A stretch of 20,102 nt of DNA from Burkholderiaceae bacterium (GTDB lineage: Bacteria > Pseudomonadota > Gammaproteobacteria > Burkholderiales > Burkholderiaceae_E), in the NCBI GenBank assembly GCA_019428955.1, contig JAHYJF010000029.1, forward strand, positions 1 to 20,102, given 5' to 3'. This document shows positions 14,026 to 20,102 of this stretch, piece by piece (the stretch's first letter is position 1; every line of letters begins with the position of its first letter). The notes beneath the pieces are model-generated. The model searched no databases. It was not told the origin of the DNA and was given only the letters and a program-made list of their open reading frames with translations. The position numbers and the translations under genes were made by a program.

Positions 14026-14814
14026 CTAGCGTTCAACTGCCTGGCCGGCCGGCTGACGGGCGCCGAAGAGCGCGCTGCCCACCCTGACTATCGTCGCCCC
14101 TTCGGCGATCGCACTCTCCAGATCGGCCGACATTCCCATCGACAAGGTGTCGAAGTGTGCGCCGTGCCCCCCAGGCTCCTTGGCGAGCGCGCTGCGGCAG
14201 CGCTCGAAGACCGTGCGCACCGCCGCGAAAGCCTGGCGCTGGGCCTGCGGATCGTCGGCGGGGGCCGGAATGGCCATCAGCCCGCGCAGCCGCAACCGTG
14301 GTAACGGCGCAACGGCCAGCGCCAGTGCCACCGCATCGACGGGGGAGCAACCGCTCTTGCTGTCTTCGCCGCTGACGTTTACCTGGATGCAGATCTCCAG
14401 TGGCGGCAACTCCTCCGGGCGCTGTTCCGAGAGCCTCAATGCGAGCTTCTCGCGATCCACCGAGTGCACCCAATCGAAATGGGTAGCGATGGCGCGGGTC
14501 TTGTTGGATTGCAGCGGACCGATGAAGTGCCAGCCACAGGCGCCGGCTCCGGGCGACCGGCCAAACAGTTCCGGCCGCCGTTCGGCGCACAACTCCAGCT
14601 TGGCGATTGCTTCCTGGGCATAATTCTCGCCAAATGCGCGCTGGCCGGAATCGGCTAGTGCAATGACGTGATCTGCCCCGAAGGTCTTGGAAACCGCCAG
14701 CAGCGTCACCGAGTCCGGTGCACGGCCGGCGGCGGCACAGGCCTGGGTGATTCGCCGGCGCACGGCTTCAAGATTGGCCGCGTGGTGTTCGAGCAACTCG
14801 TAACTGCCGTTCAT
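14026..14814 (-). CDS. yggS: PLP-binding homeostasis protein, YggS/COG0325 family
   Basis: Members of this family bind pyridoxal phosphate and keep PLP and amino acid pools balanced; no enzymatic reaction is established. ATG 14814 gives 262 residues, somewhat longer than the roughly 230 of E. coli YggS. The excess is in internal loops (ERRPELFGRSPGAGACGW) and a short tail. The PLP lysine is Lys43 in LLAVSKTFG. Other landmarks are RAFGENYAQE, WHFIGPLQSNK, HSVDREKLA, GLMAIPAP and SMGMSADLESAI, then the phosphate-binding VRVGSALFG. The open frame runs on to 15042, but that part overlaps pilT and is not conserved. It is divergent from pilT with a 94-base gap, an arrangement common in pilus-bearing beta- and gammaproteobacteria. 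Confidence 0.94.
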   Translation of the reverse strand: MNGSYELLEHHAANLEAVRRRITQACAAAGRAPDSVTLLAVSKTFGADHVIALADSGQRAFGENYAQEAIAKLELCAERRPELFGRSPGAGACGWHFIGPLQSNKTRAIATHFDWVHSVDREKLALRLSEQRPEELPPLEICIQVNVSGEDSKSGCSPVDAVALALAVAPLPRLRLRGLMAIPAPADDPQAQRQAFAAVRTVFERCRSALAKEPGGHGAHFDTLSMGMSADLESAIAEGATIVRVGSALFGARQPAGQAVER

Positions 14815-14908
14815 CGTCTCACTTGCCGTTCGTAGATTGGGGTCTGTGCAGGGGTTGCGCGCATGTGGATTATTGGGCAATCGCCATACTTGGAAATTGG
14901 GATGCGAC

Positions 14909-15952
14909 ATGGATATTGCTGAACTACTCGCATTTGCCGTCAAGAACAAGGCATCCGACCTGCACCTCTCGTCGGGTCTGCCACCGATGATCAGGGTGCA
15001 CGGAGACGTGCGCCGGATCAACCTGCCGCCCATGGAACACAAGGACGTGCACGGGATGATCTACGACATCATGAACGATGCGCAACGCAAGGACTATGAG
15101 GAAAACCTCGAATGCGACTTTTCGTTCGCCATTCCTGGTCTGGCGCGCTTCCGGGTAAATGCCTTCCTGCAGCAGCGCGGCGCCGCCGCGGTGATGCGGA
15201 CCATTCCCTCGAAAATCATGACGCTCGAAGAACTCAACTGCCCCAAGATTTTTTCCGACATCTCGATGCAGCCGCGCGGACTGGTGCTCGTTACCGGTCC
15301 GACCGGCTCGGGCAAGTCGACGACGCTCGCGGCGATGGTCAATCACGTCAACGAGAACGAGTACGGGCATATCCTGACTGTCGAGGACCCGATCGAGTTC
15401 GTCCACGAATCCAAGCGTTCCCTGATCAACCAGCGCGAAGTGGGGCCGATGACCCTGTCGTTTTCCAACGCGCTGCGTTCGGCGTTGCGCGAAGACCCGG
15501 ACGTGATCCTGGTTGGCGAATTGCGTGACCTTGAAACAATCCGCCTGGCGCTCACTGCCGCAGAGACCGGGCACCTGGTATTCGGCACCCTGCACACCTC
15601 GTCGGCGGCCAAGACCATCGACCGGGTGGTCGACGTTTTCCCGGCGGCGGAGAAGGAAATGGTTCGCGCCATGCTTTCCGAGTCGTTGCGTGCGGTCATT
15701 TCGCAGACCTTGCTGAAGACCAAGGACGGCAACGGTCGGGTGGCAGCCCACGAGATCATGATCGCCACCCCGGCGATCCGCAACCTGATCCGCGAGTCCA
15801 AGGTCGCACAGATGAACGCCTCGATCCAGACCGGCGCCGCGATCGGCATGCAGACGCTCGACCAGTGCCTTACCGACCTTGTTCGGCGCAACATCATTGG
15901 CATGTCGGAGGCGCGGGCAGCTGCTGCCAACAAGGAGAATTTCCCGGGGTAA
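14909..15952 (+). CDS. pilT: Type IV pilus retraction ATPase PilT
   Basis: PilT is a cytoplasmic hexameric ATPase that depolymerises pilin and drives twitching motility and DNA uptake. ATG 14909 gives 347 residues, against 344 in Pseudomonas aeruginosa. The N-terminal PAS-like domain begins MDIAELLAFAVKNKASDLHLS. Motifs are Walker A GPTGSGKST (130-138), the Asp box TVEDPIEFVH (157-166), Walker B VILVGELRD with catalytic Glu204, the His box ETGHLVFGTLHT with His222 and His229, and AIRNLIRE (289-296), which is needed for retraction. All are intact. The longer open frame from 14837 is not conserved. pilU follows after 69 bases. No pilin or assembly genes are in the window. No promoter could be placed with confidence in the yggS-pilT gap. 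Confidence 0.97.
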   Translation: MDIAELLAFAVKNKASDLHLSSGLPPMIRVHGDVRRINLPPMEHKDVHGMIYDIMNDAQRKDYEENLECDFSFAIPGLARFRVNAFLQQRGAAAVMRTIPSKIMTLEELNCPKIFSDISMQPRGLVLVTGPTGSGKSTTLAAMVNHVNENEYGHILTVEDPIEFVHESKRSLINQREVGPMTLSFSNALRSALREDPDVILVGELRDLETIRLALTAAETGHLVFGTLHTSSAAKTIDRVVDVFPAAEKEMVRAMLSESLRAVISQTLLKTKDGNGRVAAHEIMIATPAIRNLIRESKVAQMNASIQTGAAIGMQTLDQCLTDLVRRNIIGMSEARAAAANKENFPG

Positions 15953-15961
15953 AGTGCTTGA

Positions 15962-15988
15962 CCGGCGGGCCTTGCCCACAGGTGCCGG
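15962..15988 (+). other. Hairpin in the pilT-pilU gap
   Basis: CCGGC (15962-15966) can pair with GCCGG (15984-15988), enclosing a second small stem GGGC (15967-15970) with GCCC (15974-15977) and a CTT loop. No T-run follows, so it is not an intrinsic terminator. It could tune the PilT to PilU ratio; this is inference. Confidence 0.4.
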
Positions 15989-16021
15989 CAACGATTCAGC
16001 AAGTGATTTGGAGTCAATGCA

Positions 16022-17155
16022 ATGCAACGCGAAACCGCATCAAAATTTCTTCACGACCTGTTGCGACGCCTCGTCGAACAGAACGGCTCTGATCTTTTCC
16101 TGACGGTCGACTTCCCGCCCGCCTTCAAGGTCGATGGCCAGATCCACCGGGTTTCCGAGCAGGTACTTACCCCCGGCCACACGTTGACGTTGGCGCGCGC
16201 GCTGATGAATGATCGCCAGGCCGCCGAGTTCGAGGCCCACAAGGAAGTCAACTTCGCCATCAGCCCGTCGGGAATCGGGCGCTTCCGGGTCAACGCATTC
16301 CTGCAACAGAACCATGTCGGGATGGTGTTGCGCACCATCAAGACCGGCATCCCGACCTTTGACGAGCTGCAGTTGCCGCCGGTACTGGCCGAACTGGCGC
16401 TGACCAAGCGCGGCCTGCTGCTGATGGTCGGCGCCACCGGTTCCGGCAAGTCCAATTCGCTGGCAGCGATGATCGGATTTCGCAACGAGATGACCCACGG
16501 TCACATCATCACCATTGAAGACCCGGTCGAGTTCGTCCATCCTCATCGCAATTGCATCGTTACCCACCGTGAGGTCGGGGTCGATACCGAGAGCTGGGAA
16601 ATCGCGCTCAAGAATACCCTGCGCCAGGCCCCCGACGTGATCATGATCGGCGAGATTCGCGATCGCGAAACGATGGAGTCGGCGGTGGCGTTCGCCGAGA
16701 CCGGTCACCTGTGCCTGGCCACGCTGCACTCCAACAGCGCCAACCAGGCGCTCGACCGGATCATCAACTTCTTCCACGAGGAGCGCCGCCAGCAGTTGCT
16801 GATGGACCTGTCGCTCAATCTCAAGGGCATCGTTTCGCAGCGCCTGATCCCCATGTCAGAGGGCGCTGGCCGCATCCCGGCGGTCGAGGTGATGCTGAAC
16901 ACGCCGCTGGTCAGCGACATGATCTTCAAGGGTGAAGTGTCGGGCATCAAGGAAGTCATGAAGAAGAGCCGTGAACTGGGGATGCAGACTTTCGACCAGC
17001 ATCTGTTCGATCTCTACGAAGCCGGCAAGATCGAATACGAGGATGCGTTGCGCAACGCCGACTCGGTCAACGACCTGCGGCTCAACGTCAAACTGAACAG
17101 CAAGCGCAACGCCAAGGATCACACCCGGCGCGTGAGCCACCTCGACATGGTCTAG
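16022..17155 (+). CDS. pilU: PilT-dependent type IV pilus retraction ATPase PilU
   Basis: PilU is a PilT paralogue that adds force to pilus retraction and generally needs PilT to act. The protein is 377 residues from ATG 16022, with GGAG at 16010-16013. Motifs are Walker A GATGSGKS (137-144), the Asp box TIEDPVEFVH, Walker B VIMIGEIRD with Glu211, and the His box ETGHLCLATLHS (His229, His236). SGIGRFRVNAF marks the N-domain, as in PilT. In place of PilT's AIRNLIRE it has PLVSDMIFKGE, the expected difference between the paralogues. A basic tail (KRNAKDHTRR) ends the protein. Its TAG stop shares the palindrome CTAG with the TAG stop of the opposing methyltransferase gene. Confidence 0.95.
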   Translation: MQRETASKFLHDLLRRLVEQNGSDLFLTVDFPPAFKVDGQIHRVSEQVLTPGHTLTLARALMNDRQAAEFEAHKEVNFAISPSGIGRFRVNAFLQQNHVGMVLRTIKTGIPTFDELQLPPVLAELALTKRGLLLMVGATGSGKSNSLAAMIGFRNEMTHGHIITIEDPVEFVHPHRNCIVTHREVGVDTESWEIALKNTLRQAPDVIMIGEIRDRETMESAVAFAETGHLCLATLHSNSANQALDRIINFFHEERRQQLLMDLSLNLKGIVSQRLIPMSEGAGRIPAVEVMLNTPLVSDMIFKGEVSGIKEVMKKSRELGMQTFDQHLFDLYEAGKIEYEDALRNADSVNDLRLNVKLNSKRNAKDHTRRVSHLDMV

Positions 17156-18399
17156 CGCTCGGCAACGTCACCGCCAGCCGCATCGGGCGCCGGGTTGCGG
17201 TTGCGGCGCGGCGCCGTGCCGGGGGCGAAAATGTCGAAGACGAACATTCGGCACTCGATGGCGCCGTTGAACAGCGGCCACTTGCGCCGCTCCTTCATGC
17301 CCAGTTGCCGCGGCAGTGCACGGTCACTGGTCAGCACGCAGGCGCGCCAGCCGGCGAATCCCTCGCGCAGCGTGGCCCCGAAACCGGTGAATCCGCTGCC
17401 CTCGGCGGCACCCTCAAAGTCCATCCGCTCGCCGTAAGGCGGGTTGCAGACGATGAAACCAGGTTGCTCGAAAGGCGCCTTCGACCCGGTGAAATCACGG
17501 CATTCGAGCGCGACGGTGTCGGCGCCAACGCCGGCGCGGCTCAGGTTCAGGCGTGCCTGCGCGATGGCCCGCGGGTCGATATCGGCGCCGGCGATCGGCA
17601 ACGGTGCGCTGGCCGGCCGGATCCGGCGCAGCGCGTCGCTGCGCAACGTCGACCACAAGTCGGCATCGAAGTCGGCCAGGTTCTCGAAGCCAAAATGGCG
17701 CGACACCCCGGGCGCGATGCCGAGCGCGTCCTGGGCGGCCTCGATGATGATGGTGCCCGAGCCGCAGAACGGGTCGTAGAGCGGCGCCTCCGGCGTCCAG
17801 CCGGAGAGCGCGAGCAGCCCGGCGGCAAGGTTTTCCTTGAGCGGGGCTTGGCCCTTGTCCTCGCGCTGGCGCCAGCCGCGCTTGAACAGCGCCTCACCGG
17901 AAAGATCGAGGTAGAGCGTCGCGTTGTTGGCGTCGAGAAACGCGAAGACGCGCACGTCCGGGCGATGGGTGTCGATCGACGGACGATCGCCCGTTGCGTT
18001 GCGCATCCGATCAACGATCGCGTCCTTGACGCGCAGGGTGGCGAAATTGAGGCTGGTCAATGGCGAGCGGATCGCGCTGACGTCGATGCGCAGCGTCTGG
18101 TCGGTCCTGAAGACATGTTCCCAGGGGTGAGCGGAAGCGATGCGGTAGAGGTCGGTCTCGTCGCCGTAGGGGCCGTTGGCGATGCGCAGCAGGATCCTGC
18201 TAGCCAGCCGCGAGTGGAGGTTGGCACGATAGGCGATCGCGCGGTCGCCGTCGAACTCGACGCCGCCCGCCGGGCGCGCGACGATGCTGGCGCCCAGAGC
18301 GATCAGTTCATCGGCGAGCGCGTCCTCGATCCCGCGGGGGCAGGGCGCGAACAGGCGCAGCGCTGTATCCGGCCGCTGGCCAAGCGTCCCCGCGTTCAG
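17152..18399 (-). CDS. rlmL: THUMP-domain 23S rRNA guanine-N2 methyltransferase, RlmL-like, CTG start
   Basis: It is expected to methylate a guanine N2 of 23S rRNA (G2445 in E. coli) using S-adenosylmethionine. The conserved N-terminus LRLFAPCPRGIEDALADEL lies well upstream of the first ATG/GTG/TTG in frame (TTG 18060). The frame is open back to a TGA at 18454-18456, with no ATG, GTG or TTG in between. CTG 18399 overlaps the upstream stop as CTGA and has GGAGG 4 bases before it, so I take it as the start, giving 415 residues. Order: FAPCPRG lead, THUMP region (about 40-150, with HPWEHVF), then the methyltransferase with DPFCGSGT (209-216) and NPPYGERM (319-326). It lacks the RlmK half fused in E. 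coli. Starting at TTG 18060 would delete the N-terminal THUMP half. Confidence 0.85.
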   Translation of the reverse strand: MNAGTLGQRPDTALRLFAPCPRGIEDALADELIALGASIVARPAGGVEFDGDRAIAYRANLHSRLASRILLRIANGPYGDETDLYRIASAHPWEHVFRTDQTLRIDVSAIRSPLTSLNFATLRVKDAIVDRMRNATGDRPSIDTHRPDVRVFAFLDANNATLYLDLSGEALFKRGWRQREDKGQAPLKENLAAGLLALSGWTPEAPLYDPFCGSGTIIIEAAQDALGIAPGVSRHFGFENLADFDADLWSTLRSDALRRIRPASAPLPIAGADIDPRAIAQARLNLSRAGVGADTVALECRDFTGSKAPFEQPGFIVCNPPYGERMDFEGAAEGSGFTGFGATLREGFAGWRACVLTSDRALPRQLGMKERRKWPLFNGAIECRMFVFDIFAPGTAPRRNRNPAPDAAGGDVAER

Positions 18400-18992
18400 G
18401 CTGCCTCCAGGGCAAGCTCGAGAAGGTGTAGGCGATCCTGGCCCCAGAAGTTCTCACCGCGAAAGCGGTACCAGGGACTTCCGAACACCCCGCAGTCGAT
18501 CGCCTCCTGGGTATAGCGCGCGTATTCCACCTGGGCTTCGGCGCGGCGCGCCATCAGGGCCGCGCCGTCGAGACCGCAGGAGTCGGCGATCGCGGCGAGC
18601 GTGGCCTCGTCGCCGATGTTGCGCTCCTCGGCCCAGACTGCGCGCAAAATCGCGCCGCTGAGCTCGAGCGCCGCCTCCTGGCTGTGCACCCGCCCGGTGA
18701 TGACAATCAGGCGCGCAGCCTCGTCGGCCGGCACCGGGAAGAACTTGGGATGGACGTTGAGCGGCACGTTTAGGTGGCGACTCCAGCGCTCCAGCTCGAG
18801 CAAGCGGTAGGCCTGGCGTTGCGGGGAGCGCTTGGCCAGGGGCAGGCCACCCGAGACCGGGAAGACCAGTCCGAGATCGATCGGCTTGCACTCGATCGTC
18901 GCCCCTTGCCGGGCGGCTATCTCGCGCAGGCGCTGGTGCCCAAGGTAGGTCCAGGGTGATTGCGGGGCGAGGAAATATTCGATGAATTTCAC
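18396..18992 (-). CDS. 2-hydroxychromene-2-carboxylate isomerase-like DsbA-fold protein
   Basis: This 198-residue protein belongs to the DsbA/kappa-GST fold group that includes NahD, the glutathione-dependent isomerase of naphthalene breakdown. It begins MKFIEYFLAPQSPWTYLG, where Ser12 of SPW stands at the position of the catalytic serine and no CxxC is present, so it is not a disulfide oxidase. The C-terminal GVFGSPWYRFRGENFWGQDRL carries the cis-proline and the family signature. The start is GTG 18992 with GAAGGA 8 bases upstream. No aromatic degradation genes lie nearby, so the physiological substrate is unknown; a general glutathione-related role is as likely as isomerisation. Its stop overlaps the methyltransferase start, and proA lies 80 bases upstream. 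Confidence 0.85.
   Translation of the reverse strand: MKFIEYFLAPQSPWTYLGHQRLREIAARQGATIECKPIDLGLVFPVSGGLPLAKRSPQRQAYRLLELERWSRHLNVPLNVHPKFFPVPADEAARLIVITGRVHSQEAALELSGAILRAVWAEERNIGDEATLAAIADSCGLDGAALMARRAEAQVEYARYTQEAIDCGVFGSPWYRFRGENFWGQDRLHLLELALEAA
18404..18408 (-). promoter_or_regulatory. GGAGG ribosome-binding site deciding the CTG start of rlmL
   Basis: On the minus strand GGAGG (18408 to 18404) is followed by CAGC and then CTG 18399. Its spacing equals that at 8798-8807, where the start is TTG, supporting initiation at the CTG. Confidence 0.55.
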
Positions 18993-19072
18993 TGCTCGAA
19001 TCCTTCAGGAGAGGGGCGGTCGGGCGAAACCCTAGAATGCAGGAATGGCTGGTACGGCCGGTGCCATCGGCA

Positions 19073-20101
19073 TCAGCTGCGGATTTGTCCCGACCCGAGG
19101 ACCACGTATTTCATCGAGGTCAGTCCTTCGAGTCCGACCGGGCCGCGGGCGTGGAGCTTGTCGGTGGAAATGCCGATCTCGGCACCGAGCCCGTACTCGA
19201 AGCCGTCGGCGAAGCGGGTTGAAGCATTGACCATCACCGAGGCCGAGTCGACTTCGCGCAGGAAGCGCATGGCGTGGCTGTGGTGCTCGGTGACGATCGC
19301 GTCGGTATGCTGCGAGCCATAGGTGTTGATGTGCTCGATCGCGGCATCGATTCCGGCGACGATCCGGATGGCAAGGGTCGGGGCGAGGTATTCGGTGCGC
19401 CAGTCAGCCTCGGTCGCTGCGCTGCAGGGCACGCCGGCAGCGGCCAGAATTTCCCGGCTGGCCTCGTCGCCCCGCAGTTCGACGTTCTTGGCAGCATAGA
19501 TGCGACCGAGCTCGGGCAGCACCGCGGCGGCGATTCCACTGGCCACGAGCAGTGTCTCCATGGTGTTGCACGGCGCATAGCGCTGGGTCTTGGCGTTGTC
19601 GGCGATGCTGATTGCCTTGGCGACATCGGCCTGGTCGTCGATGTAGACGTGGCAGATGCCCTCGAGGTGCTTGATCATCGGCACCGTCGACTCGCGGGCG
19701 ATGCGCTCGATCAGCGACTTGCCGCCGCGCGGGACGATTACGTCGACAAACTGCGCACTGGTGATCAACGCGCCGACTGCCGCCCGGTCGGTGGTGGCGA
19801 TCAGCTGTACCGCGTCTTCGGGCAATGCCGCGCTGCGCAGGCCGGCGCGCACCAGTTCGGCCAACGCCCGGTTGCTGTGGATCGCTTCGCTGCCGCCGCG
19901 CAGGATGGTCGAATTACCCGACTTGATGCACAGCCCGGCGGCGTCGATCGTGACGTTGGGGCGGGACTCGTAGATGATGCCGATCACGCCCAGCGCCACC
20001 CGCATCCGCCCAACCTGGATGCCACTCGGACGGGGTCGAAGTTCGGTGATCTCGCCGATCGGGTCCGGCAGCATCGCAATCCTGTCCAGCCCGGCGGCCA
20101 T
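19073..20101 (-). CDS. proA: Gamma-glutamyl phosphate reductase, 5' end beyond the window
   Basis: It reduces L-glutamate 5-phosphate to the semialdehyde with NADPH, the second step of proline synthesis. The visible 342 residues lack the first 75-85 of the family's roughly 415-425, and the frame runs off the right edge; the ATG at 20101 is internal. Motifs are GLDRIAMLPDPIGE, PLGVIGxIYESRPNV-type residues (VALGVIGIIYESRPNV), KSGNSTILRGG, VPRGGKSLI, and the catalytic cysteine in RYAPCNTMETLL (codon at about 19568-19570). The C-terminus keeps GAEIGISTDKLHARGPVGLEGLTS. The sequence is intact to its stop. proC is 8 kb away on the same strand, so the pathway is split; proB is not seen. Confidence 0.95.
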   Translation of the reverse strand: MAAGLDRIAMLPDPIGEITELRPRPSGIQVGRMRVALGVIGIIYESRPNVTIDAAGLCIKSGNSTILRGGSEAIHSNRALAELVRAGLRSAALPEDAVQLIATTDRAAVGALITSAQFVDVIVPRGGKSLIERIARESTVPMIKHLEGICHVYIDDQADVAKAISIADNAKTQRYAPCNTMETLLVASGIAAAVLPELGRIYAAKNVELRGDEASREILAAAGVPCSAATEADWRTEYLAPTLAIRIVAGIDAAIEHINTYGSQHTDAIVTEHHSHAMRFLREVDSASVMVNASTRFADGFEYGLGAEIGISTDKLHARGPVGLEGLTSMKYVVLGSGQIRS

Positions 20102-20102
20102 C

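Noticed and set aside
17305..18516. 403-codon plus-strand open frame opposite rlmL and the isomerase gene
   Set aside because: Shadow of two genes with clear motifs on the minus strand.
1..20102. CRISPR array, tRNA, insertion sequence or prophage genes
   Set aside because: No regularly spaced repeats, cloverleaf-type sequence, transposase or phage protein motifs were seen; intergenic gaps are all under 200 bases.

Overview
The window is a GC-rich, densely packed chromosomal segment with ordinary proteobacterial housekeeping genes and no sign of phage, insertion sequence, CRISPR array or tRNA. The order tyrA-aroA-cmk-rpsA-ihfB-lapA-lapB, the ribosomal protein S1 C-terminus (SGTTNLGALL), the UbiA and ProA signatures and the pilT-pilU pair with a divergent yggS all point to a betaproteobacterium. 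The aroA variant suggests a Nitrosomonadales- or Rhodocyclales-like lineage rather than Burkholderia. This placement is inferred from remembered family sequences, not from a search.

Layout. Bases 1-9541 are one co-directional plus-strand run: tyrA (5' end cut by the window), aroA, cmk, rpsA, ihfB, lapA, lapB, rfbB, rfbD and a GT-A-like putative glycosyltransferase. Aromatic amino acid synthesis, CMP kinase, S1 and IHF-beta are followed by the LapA/LapB regulators of LPS synthesis, then by dTDP-sugar genes and a sugar transferase. The 3' part therefore reads as a cell-envelope block. A second plus-strand pair, a secreted or anchored helix-hairpin-helix protein and ubiA (9643-11009), runs head-on into the minus-strand pair murJ-proC (13428-10994), with ubiA and proC overlapping tail to tail. 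Divergent from murJ is rpsT, with a promoter and an intrinsic terminator. yggS (minus) is divergent from pilT-pilU (plus), the type IV pilus retraction ATPases. pilU meets, tail to tail, a minus-strand group reading proA (5' end cut by the window), a DsbA-fold isomerase-like protein and a THUMP-domain rRNA methyltransferase (RlmL-like).

How it works together. Coupling is tight: five junctions use a start codon overlapping the upstream stop as NTGA, and across the window all four forms (ATGA, GTGA, TTGA, CTGA) appear. The methyltransferase appears to need a CTG start. The rpsA gene begins with TTG behind three small hairpins and a weak ribosome-binding site, as expected of an S1-autoregulated leader. 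No obviously new multi-gene system is visible. The most useful leads are the unusual starts, the altered P-loop of Cmk, the mixed class II-type EPSP synthase, and the lapAB-rfbBD-glycosyltransferase arrangement.
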